A DNA stretch of 64,000 nucleotides, from contig JAMKCH010041271.1 of the NCBI GenBank assembly GCA_023653785.1, forward strand, positions 1 through 64,000, written 5' to 3'. The translations under genes and the position numbers were made by a program. This DNA comes from Ophioderma brevispina. Taxonomy: Eukaryota > Echinodermata > Ophiuroidea > Amphilepidida > Ophiodermatidae. Shown piece after piece: positions 1 to 64,000 of the stretch (positions within the stretch are counted from its first letter, which is position 1; the number at the start of each line of letters is the position of its first letter). Below the pieces are notes generated by a model. It searched no databases. It saw nothing but the letters and a program-made list of their open reading frames with translations, and had not been told where the DNA came from.

Positions 1-1227
1 CTTATGCACGAGATATGAAAAACCATCCCCAAATTTAGCTTTGTTTTATATTATATTTTGATTTTCTTTAAAGGTTGTCTCTATAAACAGGAGTGTTTTT
101 TGTGGTCGAGCGTATGTACCCACAGGTTTGCACTTCCCTTTACATGTGGATCCAAAGACCTTCAAATATTGGTCTTTGGTGGATCTGATCCCTTCCTTCT
201 TCCATCAGAATAGCTTGGTTTACAAAACAATGTTAGAGTATTGCATGCATTTTGATAAAATTACATTCGCTTATAAACACGGAGGTTACACAATAACTCA
301 AATGATGATCAAAATGCAACATGATCATTTTTAGTGTACATTTATTTATAAACACCATGTCAAAGCTAACAATGCAAACCTGGAACTTGTCTGGAACAAG
401 GAACAGTTTAACAGTAGATAATGTTTTTAACAGTTAACACGAGTTAGTAAACAAGAGTTGTAGTTAAAACAGGTTTTGTATACATATTATAATCTTTGTT
501 TTTTATTGGTATAACAACAAAATGTATCTGAAGGAACATTGGATTAAAACAAAATAAATAATAATGTTGCTGCATCTTTGAAACCTGATTGACTTGTTTG
601 TTTTGTAAGAAGTGTGGAATTCAGGATTTGATCATAATTGTAGTCATGGTCTTGTAATAAATGAACATTGGTGAAGTATGATTGTGAAAGACGAAGCTTG
701 AAATACATCAAAAGCTAATAGTGAAGGTGAAACAGTGGTGAAGCTTAAACTATGCAATGGCAAGTATGATGAAACAGTAGTGAAGCTTGAACTATGTAAT
801 TTTCAGTATGGTGAAACGGTGGTGAAGCTTCAGATCTGCCAAAATTGACAAAAGTGAAGCGTCACCTTTGGAAATAAATCAAAGGGTGAAGCCTGGACTA
901 ACAAATTTGCAATATAGTGATACCGTGCCTTTGTTTTTTGTAAAGCAAGTGAAGTAATGGTGAAATCCTGACATGATAAACAATTGGCCCAGGTGAAGAA
1001 AGGTGATGACGTGAGGAGGGTGGGTCCACGCTTCAAAGTGACGCCTGCATAAGTCTCTGCCGAACAAAGTTCATGCGAGACAAAAAGTCGGCAATTAATG
1101 TTAAGGGTTAACATTTCCACAGATGCACACGCACACACACAAACAGTCAAAATACACTACCAAAGCAACCTCTTGCAGATGACACAGAAATTGAGGGTAG
1201 AGCTATATCCAGTGGTTTAGTCAAAAG
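1..1227. other. No gene recognised
   Basis: AT-rich. Short direct repeats of the type GTGAAGCTT...ACTATG at 730-840, and a CA microsatellite at 1130-1142. I see no convincing continuation of the channel CNBD. Confidence 0.4.
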
Positions 1228-1448
1228 GCTGGTATTCTGAAAGGGAGTCTAACTTTAGACCTGGGTTTAAACCAGGGATAGTCCTACAGGAGTGGCCCTT
1301 TTTCCTTTCAACATACTCTGAAAGTTGAAAATAACAGGTGAGAAAATTCTCACCTGTTACAGCAAACCTATAGAAGTATAATGAAAGGGGTAAAATCCAC
1401 TCCTGTAAACCTGGGTTCTAAGTTGGACTCCCTTTCAGAATACCAGCC
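1228..1448. mobile_element. Foldback MITE, family 1, copy a
   Basis: Nearly the whole element is one inverted repeat. GGCTGGTATTCTGAAAGGGA at the left pairs with its complement at the right end (TCCCTTTCAGAATACCAGCC). GGTGAGAAAATT/CTCACCTGTTAC forms the centre. It matches copies at 5.69 kb and 43.29 kb. Confidence 0.8.
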
Positions 1449-2612
1449 CAGGAGTTTAGTATGACACATAGTGTAATTTACCCATTAATTGCTTCAAAAT
1501 AATCCCCATGATGTTGGATGCTCTTAAGATTTTAGGCAGGGAAGTGGAAAATCAGTTGTCAAAAAGTGTATCGTTTGAAATATTATTTTTATTTTGTTTG
1601 TCAAAAATAAAAGTGACTTTCAAAATGACTGTACCTCTCACTTTGGGGTAAGGGCTAGAAGGATTAGGGTTCATGTTTATAATTTAAGGTTAAACCTGTT
1701 ATACTTTGGGTTAAGGGGTAGGGTATAATGTTAGGGTTTAAGGTTTAACCTGTTATATTTAGGGTTTAAGCTTAACTCTCTCCATGCTGGGCAATTGTGT
1801 ATAAGTTATAACACATAAGTCATTGACAGTTGAGACAGTTTGTCAAATATTTGCAGGTCATTGGGGAACCATCATCTAAGAAAAAAAAAAACAAACAAAC
1901 AAAGACTAGGGCTTGTTTGGACTCATTTCAATGCATTTTAGGCTGACTTTGAACATGCCCATGAAAATAAATAATTTTGAAATGTTTTTGACACAAAAAA
2001 AATGATAAAAATGAATGCATTTGTCGAGAGAGAGTTACAACCTTTATATTTAGGATTAAGGGTAAGAGGTTCCGTTAAGATTAGGTTAGGTTTTAGGGGA
2101 TGAATGGAAATTGAAGTTTTATTCAGTTCAGATAAAAATTTGATAAGATTTAAAAATTATCTTCAATCACTACTTGCCACTTGTAAAATTTGTAAAAAAA
2201 AATATGTCGAGAAATAGTCACCTTACAAGAGCCTACTGAAATATCAGAATTTATTCAGAACTCAGAAATTGTTTCGAAGGCAGCACATTCAAGCTCAGGG
2301 TTTATATCTGGTAATAGAAGGAAAAAAGTGTTTGAAGAGTAATCAAATTGCTGGAAAATGCAACACGATGTAAGAAATACCAAAATTTTGGTTTAGTGAC
2401 ACTAAGAAGAAGCAGAAGCTTACATAGAGTATGATGTACTCCGGCTCATTATTTCTAGGACATGTCACACACACATGTATCTCTGCATATGAACTGAGCT
2501 AGACTACATGCATTCTGATGATGTTTTGGTGGGAAACTGGGCACATAGCAACATGTCCAAGTAATTATGACCCAGAGCATAAGTTAACACTACTTGGCTA
2601 AGTATCCCATAC

Positions 2613-54084
<51,472 letters not shown>

Positions 54085-54400
54085 GCTTTTTTAAATTTTA
54101 ACTTCGAAGATACACCTTTTCCCATCATCTTTGTCAGATGAGGGATCGGGGCACTCGCACGCAAATAAAAACTAAATAATTCGCAAAATACGAATACAAT
54201 TTCGCAATGATGAGGTTATAAAATAACTCTATCAATGGAGCAAATGGTAGATCAGGTGCTCCGGTTTGTTTTTGGTTGCTTAGTTTGTGAGCGCGTACTT
54301 GGTTACGTCACGACGCGTCGCGTAGCTGCGTGCATGTTGTAAGGTATGACTGTTTTCCGACGCCCTTCGAATGAAGTGGCAAATTTATTGCTGTACGGGA
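54085..54400 (-). promoter_or_regulatory. Likely 5' UTR/promoter side of the channel gene
   Basis: This is the sequence immediately upstream of the start codon. It becomes noticeably CpG-rich around 54290-54335 (a cluster of CG-containing words) against an AT-rich background. A CRE-like word TGACGTAA lies on the minus strand at about 54310-54303. I see no clear TATA box. Whether transcription starts here or at an upstream non-coding exon cannot be told. Confidence 0.3.
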
Positions 54401-55507
54401 TTGCTATTTGCAGTTACGTTCATTTTATCAAATAAATTTGTTCGAGAAAGTTGCTTCACGTTTTCTTAGTTTAATTTTTGAAAGTTGTGAATCAATATTA
54501 GCATAATTTATGATACAGGAACTATTCAAGAATAGTTATCTAGAAACTTATTTCTAGCTCCTCGTAACAACCACAGATTGGGAGTGAGCAAATAAAGTGA
54601 AGACGCAGTGATTCACCAAAGTATGGTCAAAATTAGAATAATAAAGATGGTTTTCATGAAAACAGTGCATTTTGGAGATAAGACACACCCAAAAATATTG
54701 TCTCAAAATTGTATGTTTTATGTTTGAAACATTTTTAAAGTATTCAATACCTATTACGGGAAAATAATATTGCCAACAACACTTCTTACGTTTCTGCACA
54801 GTATACACACACAAACATTTTGTACAGCGAAAGAATAGGGTTTATTAGGCCTACGTTAAAAAATATGCCAACTGATGACATTATCAGAGAGGTTGCTGGG
54901 AACAATTTTTATTTGTACAAAGTTAAAGTTTGAGTAGCTAATTGAACTCAAGAAATATGCTCCAATTTGTTTAGTTTATATTACGTTAGCCTTGAGTACT
55001 GAATTCTGCCTGAAAATTAGACCTCATAATAAACAAATATTAAGATACCTTTTACTAATTTATTCTAAAGATACATTTAATTGACACCATATCATTCCAT
55101 GCATGGCCAAATTATAGTTGATGATGTAAACTAAAACTCATTCAACGTAATAAACCATGACGTAATACACAATAACGTAGTAAACATTTTTGACCGTTTT
55201 TCACATCATCTCTAATTGACTAAGATGCATCTGATTGTAATAGTGGGGGACTGTAGTGCACTGATTTAATGTGAGTGTGCAAATCTGGACGCATAACCCC
55301 CGCAGCCGCGCGCAAGTGGCTGTAAGCCTGCTAAAACTATTACGGGGATCCGTCTGCTCATACAGTCCACGGTAAGGGTATTTAGCCGGCTGACTATGTT
55401 TTCAGTTTGTAGACTTATGGACCCATCTTTTTCACATTCATGCGGGGACAATTGAATATTAATTATTAAAGAACATATACAGATGTTGAATCTTAAAAAG
55501 GAATTTT

Positions 55508-55793
55508 ATTATGGGAATCCCAGGTCAAAATTCCAGTTGATCAGAGTTGAACTGGTTTCAACTGGAACCAGTTGAAATCCAGTTGATCCCAGTTGAATAT
55601 CAGTTGAATCCAGTTGAATTAGTTGATTCCGTAACGGAAAATGGAACAATTTTCCACGTAGGTTTTTACTGACCCAGTTGAAACTCAGTTTAGGACCAGT
55701 TCAAACTTTTTAAAAAACAGTTTGAAACCAGTATTCCGTCACGGGAAAATGGAACCACTTTCAACTGGGATCAACTGGAATTTTGACTTGGGA
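55508..55793. mobile_element. MITE rich in CAGTTGA words
   Basis: The left end ATCCCAGGTCAAAATTCCAG and right end CTGGAATTTTGACTTGGGAT are inverted repeats. The body is built of many short CAGTTGA/TCAACTG and GGAACC(A) words. Confidence 0.7.
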
Positions 55794-56545
55794 TAACAGC
55801 CATTTTTGACAAACATAAAATTTATGACGTCACGGCAGTGATGTTGTTTATTATTGTGCTTCGGGGGACCCATTCAGGTAACAATACGTACGTATCCCAC
55901 ATTGGAAAAAAAAACAACCGATTATCGTCAGCGTACCGTCGGTTTTGAATCAGTAGGGAAAGGTAAATTTTTTTACTGTTTGACATAGGCCTACTAAACG
56001 GTGTCTTTTGGGAAAATAATAGCACTTTGGGCAGCGGGTCATGTACCGACCTTGATTTAACATGTCGGATTTATTATATCGGTCGCCCCCGAGAGCAAAC
56101 TGATCCTTATCTGACACGTGACCTGGTACCTTACACGTGACACCAAACCATTCATCTCGTTACCGTTTAGAACTACAATACGGCCAAAGCATCAAGCATT
56201 CTGCATCTCCGTGGTCACAGCGAATCGATCAAGATGTAAGACTATACATGTGGTTCTGTGTTAGTACAGACTATTTTTCAATGTTTGACAGGCGTATAAA
56301 GACTATTTTCAAAGCAGTTCAAGTCATAGTGTTGTCCTTTTCAATGACGTACTTACAGCATCTGGGGTACGCTATCTTAAATTTGTAATTTTTCAACATG
56401 TTCACAATTCAAATCAATGTCAAAATAATGCTCCTTAGTGATAACCATGAAACAGTAATAGTACCAGTGATGTCACGTGAATTTGAAACTTTAACAATCA
56501 ATGATAAGCCTTCTCTATAGCATTAAATAAAATGAGAGTAAAATA

Positions 56546-56637
56546 TGGTCCAGTGGATGTTACGTGAACTACGATGGCTCTGAGGTTGCGGGTTCGAACC
56601 CCGGTGCGGCCAATGTGTCTCGCTTTTTTTTTTTTTT
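56546..56637 (+). mobile_element. tRNA-like pol III promoter (SINE head or tRNA pseudogene)
   Basis: An A-box-like word (TGGTCCAGTGG, 56546) and a perfect B box (GGTTCGAACCC, 56591) lie at tRNA-like spacing. A T-run from 56623 could act as a pol III terminator. The 3' half reads like a T arm and acceptor (CGGGTTCGAACCCCGGTGCGGCC). No matching 5' acceptor strand is present upstream, so it is not an intact tRNA. Confidence 0.5.
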
Positions 56638-57489
56638 AAAGAACTGTAGTATTTATATACGCTTTACATATTCCTCTGTCACTAGGATATATCCCATTTT
56701 CAAAATTGAAAATTGGCAGCCAATTATATAATGGCGCACTGTACCTGGTGGAGTCTAGCCCAATCGCTTGGCAAGGAGATGGCACTTCTGTTTCTTGTGT
56801 GCCAGACCGCCCTTTACTTTTTACTGTCGAGCTCTACCAGTTACTGTCTGTTTCATTGAAAATATGGAAAATTAACAATGATTGTGATGATATAGAAAAT
56901 TCAAATTTAAATAATTCAGTAAAACTTAATTTTCAATCACTTTTGTTTACACAATTAACAGCATTAAAATTAGGCCTACATACCATATCATCATAAAAAG
57001 AAGTTAATGAAAAGTAAAAACAAAATACAAATATAAAGCAATCAAAAAATAATATCAAAGTGAATGAACAAAAAATAAATACAAATTCAATAATCAAAAA
57101 TACAAGTAACTACAATACAGCATAAAAACAAAATAATTAAATAAAATGATAAAATCAACAGCAATAACACCATATGAAGATGAAAACAAAAATGAAAAAT
57201 ACATTATAAGCAATAATAATATAAAAAACAATATACAGGATGAAAATAGATGAAAAATACAACAAAAAGAAATGTTCTTTGGAGTAAAAGCATGCCAAAT
57301 TATCAAAACAACACACGAAATAAACACGAGCGAGAAAAAATACCCCCCCCCCCCCAACACACACACACACATCGGAGACGTTTTTGAAATATTATATACA
57401 TGTACAACTTATAAAGGCTTATATAGAGCTATATAGGGCCTAACTCTAACTGCCGCGGTGGACGGTGTGAACAACGGGCAAATCTCTTT

Positions 57490-57762
57490 TATTTTTATCG
57501 CTTGGTGGAAATTACAAGAAAAAAATTCTTATTCGCACACCACGTGCGAATTACAAGAAAGCTTTTCTTATTCACCCCTTACGGTGCGAAATTACAAGAA
57601 ACGGTTTCTTCTTATTCACACCGCTACTGTGCGAATTACAGGCAAACCTTGCTTATTCGCACCGTCACGGGTGCGAACTTACAAAAATGTTTCTTATTCA
57701 ACACCGCTCGTGGGAATTACCGGAAAACATTGCTTATTCGCATCGTCACGGTGCGAATAGAC
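57490..57762. repeat. Tandem array, unit about 45 bp with internal dyad
   Basis: About six units of TTCTTATTCGCACCGTCACG, GTGCGAATTACAAGAAA-like sequence. CGCACCG..CGGTGCG within each unit is palindromic. Short open frames through it are by-products of the repeat. Confidence 0.75.
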
Positions 57763-57764
57763 TC

Positions 57765-60625
57765 TTCCTAAGCTTATCCCGGCCTCGGTGACACCATCAC
57801 CATGGTCCATGTGACTGGTCATCTCACGCAAGACTGGCATGGCACGGCAATTCTTCTACTCGATCCATCCTGATCCATATTGCAACTGTTAACTGATTTT
57901 GATAATCTGGGTTCTATCCTAAGCGTCTTGGGATCTCATGGAAGGTGATTTGTTACCATTTGGATCAAAATGTGTGATTTTGAGGCCAAAACTTACCTGC
58001 CTGCAATAACTGGTTCCGAATTTGACACCCTCAACTTTGTTTACATCCAGGTTTCAGGTGATGATTTCAGCGTGCTTTTAATTTGGTTTGTATTGAATGT
58101 ACACTGTTTAAAGATGCTTTATATGGTTGAGGGCATTTTTTTAGCTTCTTTATTTTTCAAATTATGAGTCTGTCAAACCAGAAATCCTTAGGGGGCCCTA
58201 AGGCAAAGGTAGACGAGTTCCACCCCAAACCTCAAAAATATCAGTAAAGTTTCTGGTTGATTGGATAGGTAAGTATTAACTTAACTCTTTTTCGTTCAAG
58301 TAGTAGTTCCCGCATTTACGATCCTGAAGATCAATGATTTTTTTGAGGGTGACAATTTTGCACCATGTTGAGTCCCTCGCAACGGCATGACACCATGCGT
58401 TTTTGCCATGAAACACCTTTGCATTTCTTTTTCCTCCTTGACTGAGTGCTTTTTTATTTAATAACAACGATCTGGGACAAACTTCAAGATTGGCTTGTAA
58501 CCAGATATTTTGAAAATAAAAAAAAAATTTTTTTTTTTTTTTTTTAAGATTTTTGAATGAAAATATAAAAGATAGGCAGTGATCTCATTTCCATATTAGG
58601 AAACATATGGGACTGAAAACTGAGTCCTATGCAAATTCTTATGCACGACTGTCGTGCACAAAAGTCTAAATTGGCTATACTACAAGACAATACCACAGGC
58701 TTATCATAAAGTCATAACACCATAGGCGTAACCCCACTCAAATTTTTAAATTATTCAAGCCACATGCAATAATAGGCCTACCGCAGTGTAACAATTAGTA
58801 CATTTTGTAAGTTGTGATTAAATTATCCAACATTAGCCCCAGGCCCACGCCGTTGCCCTCTGTTTCATCGTCACTGCTAATTAAAATTTCACATCCAATC
58901 ATGCTTCTGTTAATTACCTGGCATAACTCAAAAACCCAAAACTCCCTGCAAAAGTATCTCTATCAAACATATACCTTGAACATACGCGCCATGCTACAGA
59001 GCTATGCGCTCTTTAGCCATTCGCACCGATACACTCTAATCTCAAAACAGCCCTATTATAATTATTATACCACCCCAAAACCATTGCACTCCTGGATAAA
59101 ATTGTGATTTTGGTACACATTACTTTATAAATATAGGCATTGATAATTTAAAAAAAATTGATGGAAGCCCGTCCACACCTCTTCAGGACTCCCGGCTTGG
59201 ATTCGTCGACAGGGTAAAGTTTTAAATGTTCCAGTTGTATTAAAGCGGCACCATGATTTTTTTTGATTACAATGATCCAAAAAAAAAAAAAGGTATAGTT
59301 TTATACTACCAGGCTTACAGTTTTGAAATTACGGGGTACAACCTGTAAAAATGGTGAAAGTCACTGTTCTTTTGTACAGGATCAAAAATTAAAAGTTGGA
59401 TGCTCCGATATTTGTAAAATGTGGTTCAAGTTGTTGGTTTAGCTCAGAGAATGAAATATGGATAGTTTTTTGACTATCTGTCGTAACTTTTGGTTAACCA
59501 AAATGGCATATAAAGTCAACAGCTATTGGCACTATTGGAGTCTATTGAACCTGTGACTATTTTATTGTACCGGCAAACAAAGCTAACAGAATAAGACCAA
59601 AGTCCTTATTCAATCTTTGAAGACTAGGACAATTTGCACAGGCTACATATTACAACCTGAAATCGATGCGACGTTTTAACTTTGACCCTGACCCGCCAAA
59701 ATTGACTTTTTCCCATTTTTCACAGTTTTTTACCCCATAACTCCGAGACTATATAAGCCAGAGATAGTGTAAATGTCCTTTTTTGAATCCTTGTTAACAG
59801 ACCAACATCCTGGTGTGCTTTTCAACACTTTCGGAATTAACATTTAAAATTTTGACCCTTTCTACCTTAAATTCAAACTGGGGTCCTTAATGAGATGCCA
59901 GTGCTTCCATCAATTTGTGGATTATCAATGCCTAAAGTATTTGTGTGCAAAAAAATCCCATTTTGCCGGCAACGCACGCAATAGTCCCCTGCTATAAGTT
60001 TATATAATTTTTTGGGCGGAAAGGAGTGCATACAACGTAGGCTCATAAATTATTCACTTATACTTGCAAATTTGTTATGATTAACAGGTGTGGTTTTTAT
60101 TTCATTGTTTTTTCATTTTGATTTGGTATACTATGAATTTCATTTTGTTAAATGACAAAGAATATTATCAGCATTATCCGACCTTGTAGAAGGTTTCCTC
60201 TCGGCAGGTCGGGGCTGCAGGTATATCTAAACACATCAGGATCCAAAACTATGCATGGTCAAATCGCACCTTTTCAAAAACCAGATTTTCACAGGCATTT
60301 TCTTCACTTCTGAGGGGGGCACGTCCCCCTCAGATACTCCCTAGTCGCACTAAAGTACGCCATTGCGACGCTAAAAGGGCCCCCCTTAGATCTGCTGACA
60401 GGGACCATTTCCTTAAAGCAATAAACAGCACATTTGGGAAGATTATCCTCAATTTGTCAAAATGTGACTTTTGTCATAGTTGTGTTGGTAATTGTCTAGT
60501 AAAACTATACCTGCGAGTGGTTACTCTCCGTATTTGTCATAAAGTAGCGTATGGTAAGTAGAATTGACATTCCTGATAAAAAAATATGCAATTTAATAGT
60601 GTCACTACAAAATAATCCAACGTGA
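57765..60625. other. Intergenic sequence, nothing recognised
   Basis: AT-rich, with poly-T/A runs (58.52-58.55, 59.28 kb). No gene or defined repeat could be supported. Confidence 0.4.
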
Positions 60626-60629
60626 CGGA

Positions 60630-60899
60630 ACAACTAAGGAGGTGTCATTATTTACGGCCAGGGGGGAAGGGAGGATTTGAAGGGGGGAACCCGACCAATT
60701 TTTGTAAGAGAGAGCAGGGAACGTGAATTTTTCATCAACGAGAGAAGAGGGAACATGAACTTTAAATGGTGAAACAGCGTGATCAGGGGGAACGATGAAT
60801 TTTGAACGGAAGCGCTGGGGGAACGCAAAAATTTTTGCTGAAAAAGTTGAAATCCTCCATTCCCCCCCTGGCGTAAATAATGACCGTCTCCCTAATGGA
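60630..60899. mobile_element. MITE with GTCATTATTTACGGCCAGGG termini
   Basis: The left GGAGGTGTCATTATTTACGG..CAGGGGGG pairs with the right CCCCCCCTGG.CGTAAATAATGAC...CTCC. It is about 270 bp. Confidence 0.75.
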
Positions 60900-61394
60900 T
60901 GAGCATAGACTCGTACATGGCGCAATTTCCGGCTGCCTATTTCATATTGGAGGACTTTCCAGCAGCCGTTAAATTATATCAGAGATCTCCGATATATATT
61001 CTAATACCAAATCCTCTTTGGCGACCCTAGAGGTTTTTTTAGTCTGCTACAATTCACAGGTATTGTTTTACTATAGTGCAATTACCAATGCAACTGTGCA
61101 AAAAATATCCTTAAATTGTGTGCGCTCTTCAAAAAATGTTCTTCTTGCTTCGCATATCCACAAGTCATTGGTGACGGGCTGTGGTGTGTCAGATTTATTC
61201 AACTGAGTTATCTGATACGGACGCTCCTGACATGCCCGCTTTGAATGCTGGCCGGGGCGGATTGGGAAAAGTCAGGGTTTTCACCCTACTCTTTATTCGC
61301 ACTGACTGTGATGTCATGTACTGTTTGTGACTCTCTCTCACGGACCGACGGCTTAACGTCTCCCTCCGAAGAACGTGATGCTTTTCATGATTCA

Positions 61395-61571
61395 TTTCCC
61401 ATTCGAAGTGAACCATGGAGGAGAGCGGTTTACATGTATTTAAACAGTAGCTGGTATAGAGATAAAATCCAATTGCGTACCCGAAAAATCCAGCAAGTAA
61501 CCCCACCGGGATTTTTTTTGGTAAATTTGCACTACAGGCAAGCACCCAAACCACTAGACCACGCCTCCCAC
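61395..61571 (-). mobile_element. tRNA-derived SINE-like fragment
   Basis: On the minus strand the segment begins GGGAGGCGTGGTCTAGTGG, in which TGGTCTAGTGG is a good A box (61561-61551). GGTGCTTGCC follows, as in many tRNA-derived SINE heads. The expected B box is not intact. The body continues through GGGTACGCAATTGGATTTTA toward 61400. No coding capacity is inferred, despite an open frame through it. Confidence 0.4.
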
Positions 61572-62499
61572 AAAAATTGATGTTATTGCTTTAAATCCGC
61601 CGCGGTTTTCTATATAATTAGTTTTTCAGCAGTGGCGGCCGCCAGGGGGCGGGGGATTCCCCCAATTTTTTTTTCCTTCCCCTTTTTGTCGCGGTTGGTG
61701 CAACCGTGGGTTCACCTCAAATGGTAGACCCTCGATAAACATGATTCACAGACTCTTTGATATTACCGCGTTTATACTTTTAAAATTCGGATCATACGTT
61801 TAATCACCAGAATCACCACTTGACGCAACTAATATTCTCAGCAACTTTCTTGACCTTTCCCCTGATGAACATCGCCTCTGGGACAGAGGGCGCTAGACAC
61901 TTTTACAGCTTTTACAGAATAGAAATCCCATAGTTTAGGGGGAATTAGGATTAGTATAATGAGGACAAATCAGACCTGTATAAGAAATTGCTACCTGGAC
62001 AAGGATTATTTGGTCCAGGGTGATGATGATGCGGCAGGCCAGAGGTGTACAATTTCAACTTGATATAAAGGGGCAAACAAGGTCTGCAGCGAAATGGCAA
62101 TGTTATGTGATTAAGAACTCTCACATATTCAATCCTAAGGAGGGCATTCTGTTTTCCAAGTACACCTGTCAGATTTGGGTGGTTGTGCTTAGTGCAAATC
62201 TCATGGGTTATTTTAACATTAATCTGAGCTTTGCCCTCCCAAGGATTCGTGTGAGTGCCATTCCATTGTTTTTGCATACATTGTACAAGACAAATAGAAG
62301 CTCATAAGTTGGCGTACACAATGCAGGGATAGCTCCACTTTATATCAAGGCCGTCGTAATGTAGGTTGCCCTTAGTTGGACAGGAATTTAAACGTAAACA
62401 TTGAACTCTCTGTAGACTGAGTATACAGAGGAAATTGTGAACTTAAAATGCAATTGTTGGTCTCCCTTGTTAGTAAAACAACTATTGATTCATCTGGCG

Positions 62500-62995
62500 A
62501 AAAAATCTGTAAACCGCCAATGGCTGGGTATGGACTCGTTGAATTTGCCCAACATTGGATCCCTTCTCCCTAGGGTAGTGAACCACCCCCACACACTCCC
62601 CCCCCACCACACCCCCGCGCGGGGGTTCATGGGTGGACATTGTGTATGTATAGTCTATACTGGACGCAAGATGGGTAGGAGACCACCCACAAAAAGTCCA
62701 GAAGGCCAGTATGCCTGCCTGGAAGCACTTGGAGCTATCACACCGCTGCAGCACCGCCACACAACTTGAACGACCAAACCTAAACAAAAACTCCATTTGT
62801 ATCGGGGCAGTTAGACGGTCGGTCACCTAGGGCCCTTATGAAAGGCATAGGTCTAAACACTTCAGTCTATAGACTAAAATTATAGTGAGGTTGGCTACTC
62901 TTAACTCATCTAGAAACAAAATGGACTTTCGCGGGAAATGTTGACCTTTTTTGACATTTTTCCCCACCCCCTGTCAGACCCAGGGGCAGAGCCGG
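62500..62995 (+). mobile_element. Degraded relative of the insert at 23.99-25.13 kb
   Basis: Shared order of blocks: AAAATCTGTAAACCGCCAATGG, TCTCCCTAGGGTA, ATTGTGTATGTATAGTCTAT, the tandem-family unit, then TTTTGACATTT and CCCCACCCCCTGTCAGACCC. Confidence 0.6.
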
Positions 62996-63039
62996 CGCAA
63001 ACTATGCGCCAGGTGCGGCGATCGCCGCACCACTTTTTG

Positions 63040-63205
63040 GGAAGCAACAAAAAAAAAAAAAAAAGTTGGGAAGAAAAAAAAAAGAGAGGAGAAGGAAATG
63101 AAAGAGAGGAAAGAAGCAAAAAAGGCAGAGAAAAAGAGAGAAAAGAGAAGGGGAAGGGAGGGCGAGATAGAAAGAGGGGGGGAAAGGGGTGATCGTGAGA
63201 AAGGT
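63040..63205. repeat. Purine-rich low-complexity tract (GAAA/GGAA)
   Basis: Almost pure A/G on the plus strand. The lysine/glutamate-rich frames that cross it are compositional. Confidence 0.7.
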
Positions 63206-63429
63206 GGCATGTGAAAGTTCGAGGGTCTAAAAAAGGTATGGGTATATTCAAAAAACTAGGTAATATTCAATGGCGGATCCAAGGGAAGCCGGTCGTCCCT
63301 TCCCCAACTCGCCGAAATAAAAATCAATGCCGACAATGACACTTGGCCTACTTTGTACTTATACGGAAAAATACTTTGTAACCCATAATTTTTTTTTGTA
63401 AATTTCGCCGCTACTCGCGGGTGTTTTAA

Positions 63430-63590
63430 AGGTGCACGAGAGATTTCAAATAACCGGTGGTTCCAAAAAAATAGGAAATTTCTGATTTCTATAATAATTG
63501 TAAGCTTTCTATCAAAAAAAATATACCCATGTGAAATGACAATCTGAGAAATCTTTCTTTGGTACAATAATTGTGAAATTCAACTTGAAC
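63430..63590 (-). mobile_element. MITE, family 3, copy c (partial)
   Basis: It starts AGGTGCACGAGAGATTTCAA, matching the family 3 terminus in reverse orientation, and then diverges after about 150 bases. Confidence 0.55.
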
Positions 63591-64000
63591 TATGTTTTAC
63601 AAGCTATGTTTTACATAGAAATTAAGCAAATCCAAATCGCCCTTTTCCTCTTTCAAGTAGTTATGTAGCAAAAATATAAAGGTAAAATAGATTGGGGGTC
63701 ATTCTCATCAAATACATGTAACACACTAAGCTACCAATACAGGGATGCCCAAAAAACTTTCGTTGCACCTTAAGAGTTAGACCCCGATTTCAGTGCAGGG
63801 CATATAGTGGTTTGTTTCTTGTAGGATTTTAAAAGGGGGGTACATATGGAATTCTTTACAAGCATTATATAGGGGACAATTTGTATATTTGAAATTGTAA
63901 ACTTTACATGAAAAAGGTGTTGTGCGGAAAGCGAACATTGCAAAGGTTTCGAGACTCCCGCACTAGCACCTCGTGTCGCTTGATATAGGAAACTCTCCAC

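Noticed and set aside
830..1150. Minus-strand frame of 106 codons
   Set aside because: It crosses a CA microsatellite and short direct repeats, does not resemble the missing CNBD exons, and lacks splice context.
56546..56620. Functional tRNA gene
   Set aside because: A and B boxes are present, but no 5' acceptor strand pairs with GTGCGGCC, so no cloverleaf can form.
61195..61580. Open frames of 111-119 codons on both strands
   Set aside because: They overlap a tRNA-derived SINE-like segment and have no recognisable domain or splice context.
62938..63251. Lysine/glutamate-rich plus-strand frames and their serine/phenylalanine/proline-rich antisense
   Set aside because: They arise from a purine-rich low-complexity tract.

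Overview
The window is eukaryotic genomic DNA: AT-rich, gene-poor, with long introns, GT/AG splice sites and many small inverted-repeat transposons. Its one large gene belongs to the tetrameric-in-one-chain cyclic-nucleotide-gated K+ channels (CNGK/tetraKCNG), best known from sea urchin sperm. Together with the repeat landscape this suggests a marine invertebrate, most likely an echinoderm or another invertebrate deuterostome. The species cannot be fixed from sequence alone, and amphioxus is not excluded.

The channel gene lies on the minus strand. It starts at an ATG at 54084 and runs leftward out of the window. I could place 18 coding exons. Exons 1-10 (54084-29716) encode the N-terminus, channel repeat 1 (S1-S6, selectivity filter TSTGYGE, C-linker, cyclic-nucleotide-binding domain) and the linker after it. 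Exons 11-18 (25601-2613) encode repeat 2 (S1-S6, filter TSTGYGD, C-linker, first part of its binding domain). The rest of repeat 2 and, if the family architecture holds, repeats 3 and 4 lie beyond base 1. Splice phases agree across most exons. Exons 10 and 11 do not match in phase, so a small exon between them is probably missing or unrecognised.

Four exons of repeat 1 (4, 5, 6 and 8, between 42.7 and 32.0 kb) carry frameshifts and one stop codon, whereas repeat 2 is clean. The same interval holds noisy minisatellites and a 645-base run of pure G. Much of the damage may therefore be uncorrected long-read sequence rather than decay.

The most striking structural signal is that three minisatellite arrays beside exons 4 and 8 have repeat units that contain the exon edge and splice site. 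Each array looks like a serial copy of an exon-intron junction.

Introns and the 54-64 kb flank are filled with mobile DNA: an RTE-like non-LTR element with a second, opposite copy nested in it (27.5-29.5 kb), an L2/CR1-like 3' end (17.7-18.2 kb), tRNA-derived SINE-like pieces, several foldback or MITE families present in two to four copies, and an approximately 800-bp self-complementary satellite (48.3-49.1 kb). A small, broken, unrecognised intronless reading frame lies at 13.3-13.9 kb. I see no rRNA, no intact tRNA and no CRISPR array.
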